This document shows, piece by piece, positions 58,380-64,000 of a stretch of 64,000 nucleotides of DNA. The position numbers and the translations under genes were made by a program. Origin of the DNA: Loripinus fragilis (taxonomy: Eukaryota; Mollusca; Bivalvia; Lucinida; Lucinidae); assembly GCA_964019695.1 (NCBI GenBank), contig OZ026518.1:86113950-86177949 (forward strand). Reading direction: 5' to 3'. Within the stretch, counting starts at the first letter, position 1; each line of letters starts with the position of its first letter. Under the pieces are notes generated by a model. It was not told the origin of the DNA. It did not search any database and saw nothing but the letters and a program-made list of their open reading frames with translations.

Positions 58380-59870
58380 GAGGTTTCTCAATATAGAGAA
58401 GTCTAACCCATATCCACTTAGATCTGAAAAAAAGCCACAAGGTTTGAGCTAGCACAAGTTCAACAGGTTTATGGTTAAGTCAAGTTTCAAAAATCCTTCA
58501 GTACAACACCAGAAATGGGTTGTTATAGCACAGAGAGTCAGTCCATTATACTGAAGGTGTATTATTTAAAGATAATTTCTTTCCTTAAATGGGTCATCTT
58601 TGTCTTCACTGTTTGCAGAAGTACTCTTTTAGAGGTTCCCAGAATACAAAGGGTTCACCCATATAAGCCTATTGTCCTTTTTGTGGGACATAGGCAATCA
58701 GTGCAGACCCAGATCAGACGCCGCAGAACGCGTTATGGTCTCCACCGTTTGCTTACAGAATGTTCTATCAAAATTTGAATAAAAATGAAAAATACTATCC
58801 AACAACCCTTAAAACGGTAATGGACTGGTCTAATTGATGTAAGTGGGTAATTCCATTCGGCTTAAATGGGTTAAATAATAACTTAAAGCATATGTGGCAA
58901 GTGTTGAGATCTTATGAGCTGGCCCATTTCACAATAAGGCCCATAAAATGGGCTAGTTTGCGAGAAAATCGGTCTTCATCTTTTATGTCACATAGGTCCA
59001 GATAGGCAAATATTTTCAGCGTAAAATCGTAATATTTTATTATCCATCAGTTTTAACATTTGTTTTGGCTGCTCAAATGAGACGGTTCTTTTGAGTACCC
59101 ACTACATATGTTTTGATTGAGAAATAAGAAATAATAAACTATTTTTGATTATGCACTCTTATTTAGAGGCCTGTTATGACATGGTAAGGTTAAAACCAAT
59201 TTGTTCAGTTACAGAGACTAGCAAGATTATGGAAGTTTTTCATGGAGCAAGTCTGCGGTTTTCAAATATTGAAGGTTCTCTCTATGTCTGAAGGACTGGG
59301 GTTTTTTTTCCAGATTACTTAGAGGTCGCAACAGCTGGCGTTGTGTCTGTGTGGAGCTGGTAAAATGTCTCCCCGTGCATAGATATAGTGTTGATATTTT
59401 TTCATATTATGGTCCTTAGGAATATTGGGTTCTGACAGGAAAGCAGAATACCGCTTAAGCTGGTGCTAGGGGGCATGGGAATTGTTGCACTTTCCATTAC
59501 TTCTCATGGAGAGACTCAATAATACCGAGGCTGCTGTTTTCAAATATTGTAGGTTCTCTCTATTTCTAAAGGATCCGTTTTTCCAGATTATTTATAGATA
59601 TACTTTGCAGGCAGGTAATAACAAAGGTGTCGATCTGACTGTGCAGATGTGCAGGCTGATCTACTCTTTTGTTGTTCCCAGCAAAATCAGAATTTCTCTC
59701 AACAAGCCACAAAAAGTAAGTGAGTATGACCAGGAAATGCCACTAAGTCAAAAAGTAAGTGAGTAAGGCCAGGAAATGCCACAATCACAGACTGCAGTTT
59801 TGCTATCAGTTACCAAGTTATTCCAAAACAATATCTCTTGGCGGACGATAAAGTCATATAGGATAGAAAA
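58380..59870. other. Repeat-fragment region, no gene seen
   Basis: Includes a foldback repeat at about 59000-59172 and partial pieces of the AGAAAACCTGTC MITE (59160-59240, 59600-59680). No conserved coding block. Confidence 0.5.
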
Positions 59871-60046
59871 CACAATATGATATAGAGGATCTTACATGAG
59901 TGCACATGTATTATTGAATTTATTAAATAAGTTGAGGAAAGAGATAAAATGCGTGGCTTGCCAAGCATTTTAACCACCTTTTCGCAACAAGTTTAATAAA
60001 CTGAATAATACAAGAGCATGAATGTTAGATTCTATTTATCATAGTA

Positions 60047-60252
60047 CAGTAAAACCTGTGTAAAACGGCCACTCAAAAATAGACAAAACAAAAATCTTAA
60101 TGACAAATGGTAGCTTAATGAAGGTCGAAAGTATTGCAGAATGCTCCCCTTGGAGCATTCTGCAATACTTTTGAACTGCATTAAGCAATAATTGGTCTTG
60201 AAAACCAGTTTTCTGTCCTTTTAAGAGTGGCCGTTTTACACAGGTTTTACTG
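60047..60252. mobile_element. TA-type MITE nested in a foldback element
   Basis: CAGTAAAACCTGTGTAAAAC and ACACAGGTTTTACTG ends, TA both sides. It interrupts the TTATTGAATTTATTAAA foldback element (about 59870-60340). Confidence 0.85.
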
Positions 60253-60922
60253 TACTTTTAAATCACGTTTTGGGTGTGCAAAGCTCAAGATTTTACCATA
60301 TATAATATGCTACATTGTTATGACCGTCATTATAAAATGTAACTGTCAACTAGTGGTTTAACAATTTTAATATATGGCCTTATATCACTCTCAGACATGA
60401 TGTCATATGATAAAGAAAGCATCTTAACAGATTTGTACAATTTGGATCAATATGATCCAAATCTTTCATCGCATAACATGAATGAGGCCTTAAAACCACA
60501 AACAACTGCAGCAGACCGCAAGTTTGCCATCATCTGGCGGCAAACAAGGCTTGAAATTTCAGGCAAACTGACTGCAGTCAGACAGTGATTAAGGCTTTTA
60601 AATTGCATGGAACTGTCTGCTGGCTGAGGATTCATCTGAAATATCAACCCTTATTTTCCTGCAGAAAATTAACTTGAAAATCAAAACCAAAATGGGTGTT
60701 GTTTGTGTTAATGTTATGATTTCAAAAAATGTCTGCTACAAATGGAAGTGCTTTAAGGATGAAGGGTAGGTTCAGCATGGCTATCCTGTAACCACATTGT
60801 CAAATTTACTCATCTTCTACAGAAATTTCCTTTACATTGGGAAGTATGGATAAAACGGGATGGTAAATTCAGGAACTACCTCAGTAATAGCATTTAGTGT
60901 AAACCCTGATCAGCAGACTGCT

Positions 60923-61075
60923 CTGAAGCTGCCACTCAAAAGAAGATCAAAAATTGGTCTTTCAAGACCGATTATTGCTTAATGCAGGTCAAAAGTATTG
61001 CAGAATGCTCCAAGGGGGAGCATACTGCAATACTTTTGACCTGCATTAAGCGATAATCGGTATTTAAGACCTTTA
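60923..61075. mobile_element. TA-type MITE, ends missing
   Basis: Palindromic body with GCAGGTCAAAAGTATTGCAG and its inverted copy; terminal CAGTAAAACC parts are lost. Confidence 0.7.
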
Positions 61076-61214
61076 TTTGTTTGAATCAGCAGAAGTGTAA
61101 ATATATTTTTAGGCTATAAATTTTGGAGGGAAAGCTCCTATCATGTGACTGATTGCCTTACATTTCATCTGTAAGTAGCACTTGTGTGATTCCCTTATCT
61201 TTTTCTGACAATAC

Positions 61215-61416
61215 AGTAAAACCTGTCTTAAGCGGCAACTCAAAAAGACAAAATGAAAGACTTAGACCGATTATCACTTAATGCAGGTCAAAAGCATTCC
61301 AGAATGCTCCCCCTCGGAGCATTTTGCAATACATTTGCCCTGCATTAAGCGATAATCGGTCTTGAAAACCAATTTTTGATCTTCTCTGGAGTGGCCGCTT
61401 TAGACAGGTTTTACTG
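61215..61416. mobile_element. TA-type MITE
   Basis: CAGTAAAACCTGTCTTAAGC and GACAGGTTTTACTG ends with TA on both sides. Confidence 0.85.
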
Positions 61417-61844
61417 TATTTGGCATTAGAATATTAAAACAAGTTTGTTTCTGAGTATCCAAGTTAACTTATTCATAAGCATCATGAATATGAAGAAAAA
61501 ACCACCTATACTACCTACCTACCCATCGCCTTTGTTTTTTTTCTAAAAGGTTCCTGATTTACCATCCATGAAAAGGGAATCGATCAATAACAACACAGCA
61601 TGCTGGGTCAGATGTAAAACAGTATCAATAAACAAGTTCTAACTCACACAAACCATTCACAGTTTCTCAAAAAATCTTCAAAATGGTTGTTATTTTGTTC
61701 CAAATTCAAATCAGTCAGCTCGTAAGATTTTGGTACATAATGCACAGGCACAGTCCAGAAAAGCCTGCACATACATGCAGTCTCACCAGATAAAACTCAA
61801 ATCTCTCGTCCCACAATATAGGTCAGTATGGGTTTTAACTACTT

Positions 61845-62047
61845 TGCATGCTGAGTAATTTTTCATGATTTTATTTTTGTCATCTGCAGATATTTTTCAA
61901 CATTACTTCAGGAATACTATCAGAGTGTCAAACAGCTTGGGATCCATATCAGCTTAGATCCAAATCAGGCTGACATTATGTCAGTCCTGATCTGGGTCGA
62001 AACATTTTGCAAAGATCAGCAGAAGAAGCTAGCAGGCAAAGATTTCA
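61845..62047. mobile_element. TTAA-family MITE, eroded
   Basis: TTTGCATGCTGAGTAATTTT at the left, GTGTCAAACAGCTTGGGATC core and GAAGCTAGCAGGCAAAGATT at the right. Confidence 0.65.
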
Positions 62048-62404
62048 AGTATGGTGATGAATATATGCCATTTCGTCAGCTGGCACATTTTCTTCATTCT
62101 AACACATATCTCACTGATGTTCAGATGATTTTGATCCAATTTACATCTAGCAAATTGGATCAAAATCAATTAAAAATCAAATGCTTAATAAAGAAATATT
62201 GATCATATCATGATGTTTTTGATATACATTGTTTAGAAAAACTGCAGTTTCTGTTGGCTCATTTTGAAGTTTTATTGACAGCTACTGGTTATATATATAT
62301 CCATTGTTAATGGAAGGCGAGGTTTATCTACATCATTATGCATATCTATACCAATGTAACATTTTATCAATAGCACTAAGGCAAATCATCTATACCACTG
62401 TGAG

Positions 62405-62912
62405 TAGGGCAGTGGCTCAGTGGTAGAGTGCTCAACTTGAGATTGTTAGAGCCTCACTTATCTTCTGCTTAAAGCTGCATAGTCTGTAACTTTTGATCTT
62501 CTAATTTTAAAAATAATGTTTTTATTTTTCAAGAACGCAGTAAAAATACTCAAATTCAGGTAAACTTTTTACCATTTTCGTAAATCTTAACAAGTTATCA
62601 CTATCAAAACAACTGCATTTATGTTAAAATTCAACGGTCTATAATTATTGGAGGGACGCAAATAATTACCAACAAGAGAAAAATACACCTATTTGATAAG
62701 ATAACTCACTTTTCCATGCAGTTTTCAGCTGTACTGAACATTTTTATTGTGAAAACATAGCTTAATTCTACTTTTACAAATGATTTAAAAAGAAAATAAA
62801 ATTTTTCGAAAAATGTTCACAGTTACAGAGTATGCAGCTTTAATACCAGATATGACCAAAAGTCATTGACTGATAAATAAAGAATCAACTGAAAAATAAA
62901 AATCAAACAAGC
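62405..62912 (+). mobile_element. SINE copy split by a TTAA element
   Basis: Head GGGCAGTGGCTCAGTGGTAG at 62408 and tail ATACCAGATATGACC through GATAAATAAAGAATCAA after 62843. Confidence 0.7.
62469..62843. mobile_element. TTAA-flanked element inside the SINE
   Basis: Ends AGCTGCATAGTCTGTAACT and, inverted, AGTTACAGAGTATGCAGCT, with TTAA at 62469-62472 and 62840-62843. Fits a piggyBac-type derivative. No transposase. Confidence 0.8.
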
Positions 62913-63204
62913 ATTGTTTTCAGAGAAAACAGCTACCCTCCCCAACACACACACTAAAATTTGATCTATTTAGCTCCCCTGTGACCTTGAAAACTAGGGC
63001 AAGGTCAGTAAACCTAATCAAGTCTTTATACTGACGCAAAGTTGGTTCCAATCAATCAGCACATTAAATCATGAGATGTCTTGGATGCAAGAAAATACCA
63101 CACCGACGCCAATGGAATCCGCACCAAAACCAATCTGTTTCCCTCCCACTTCGGTACAGGGACATAAAAATCTATACCAACATTACAACTGTAACGATGG
63201 ATAT

Positions 63205-63575
63205 ATAGCAGAATAACAGTCTATCCATAGCAATGTAAGTTTGTTTTATATCACTGTAACAGTCTATCTATAGTAACGGAACAGTATATTCTATAACACT
63301 GTAAGCACTGTAACATGGGCTTTGTAGTACTGTAACAGTTTATCAAAAGAAATATAACAGTATATTCTATAAAACTGTAAAAGTGAACTTTTGCACTGTA
63401 ACATGGGCTTTATAGCACTGTAACGGTTTATCAAAAGAAATGTAAAAGTATATACTATAACACTGAACTATATATAGCACTGTAAAATGGGCTTTATAGC
63501 ACAATAACAGTCTATCCATAGCAATGTAACAGTTTGTTTTATAGCACTGTAACAGTTTATCCATATCACTATAGA
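63205..63575 (+). repeat. AGCACTGTAACAGTTTATCC tandem repeat
   Basis: Degenerate units of about 30-60 nt alternating GCACTGTAACAG, TTTATC and AGCAATGTAACAG. The short open frame on the minus strand is a by-product. Confidence 0.75.
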
Positions 63576-63579
63576 ACTA

Positions 63580-63788
63580 CAGTAAAACCTGTGTAAAACA
63601 GCCACTCAAAAATAGACAAAACAAAGGTCTTAATGACAAATGGTAGCTTAATGAAGGTCTTAAGTATAGCAAAATGCTCCAAGGGGAGCATTCTGCAATA
63701 CTTTTGACCTGCATTATTAAGCGATAATCGGTCTTGAAAACAAATTTGGGATCTTTTTGAGAGTGGCCATTTTACAGAGGTTTTACTG
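63580..63788. mobile_element. TA-type MITE
   Basis: CAGTAAAACCTGTGTAAAAC to GAGGTTTTACTG, TA on both sides. Confidence 0.85.
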
Positions 63789-63807
63789 TATATCTTAGAT
63801 CTATACA

Positions 63808-64000
63808 TGCCCCCAGATAAGAGTGCATAACAGAAAATTATTTTTCTTATTCCTCAACCAAAACATATGTTGTGGATACTCAAAAGAACCGTCTCGATGA
63901 GATGGTTCTTTTGAGCACCCAAAACACATGTTTAAACTGAAGGGTAAGAAATTAATCATAATTTTACGCTAATTTTTTTTTTGCTTAACTGGCCCTATGT
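63808..64000 (-). repeat. Foldback repeat, near full length, at the window edge
   Basis: AGATAAGAGTGCATAACAGA, core AAGAACCGTCTCGATGAGAT and right end TTGCTTAACTGGCCCTATG. Reverse orientation relative to 22126-22320. Confidence 0.75.

Noticed and set aside
45474..64000. A second protein-coding gene downstream
   Set aside because: No open frame or set of exon-like blocks shows recognisable protein similarity; all distinct sequence is repeat-derived.

Overview
This is eukaryotic DNA, almost certainly from a bivalve mollusc; the group is inferred and no species is assigned. The DNA is AT-rich and gene-poor, with large introns. It is packed with short terminal-inverted-repeat elements (MITEs), tRNA-derived SINE copies and minisatellites. 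It also carries repeats that combine GTCCGTCTGTCC-type simple sequence with a tandemly repeated core, an architecture reminiscent of bivalve 'pearl'-type elements. There is no prokaryotic gene organisation.

One gene is clearly present. It is an FGGY-family carbohydrate kinase (orthologue of vertebrate FGGY, a putative D-ribulokinase) on the + strand, from the ATG at 2456 to the TAG at 45471-45473. I reconstructed 15 coding exons. Every junction is GT-AG, all phases agree, and the 1650-nt reading frame gives 549 residues, close to the roughly 550 residues of the vertebrate protein. An acceptor-like site 5 nt before the ATG suggests that an upstream non-coding exon was not identified.

Layout: 1-2450 is upstream sequence made of repeat fragments. 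2456-6570 holds exons 1-3. Intron 3 (6571-14037) holds foldback elements and a roughly 3.5 kb 31-bp minisatellite. 14038-28076 holds exons 4-9, with MITEs close to several splice sites, a 3'-half duplication of exon 6, and two hAT-like elements. Intron 9 (28077-35234) contains a series of terminal-inverted-repeat elements about 0.7-1.3 kb long. 35235-45473 holds exons 10-15, with tandem arrays seeded from the ends of exons 12 and 13, a decayed LINE reverse-transcriptase 3' end, and an 8-bp-TSD element. 45474-64000 is intergenic and contains only repeats as far as I can see: three tandem-core elements, an array of nuclear-receptor-like half-sites, and many MITEs and SINEs.

I do not see an undescribed multi-gene system. 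The most interesting signals concern genome dynamics in a single gene. At three exons (6, 12, 13), exon 3'-end sequence has been duplicated into the following intron, and at exons 6 and 12 the copies include the donor site. Exon 13 appears to have seeded a 26-bp minisatellite of more than 30 copies. Transposable elements lie within about 15-65 nt of many splice sites. Several repeat families carry recognisable transcription-factor motifs (RFX X-box, CRE, DR1/ERR half-sites).
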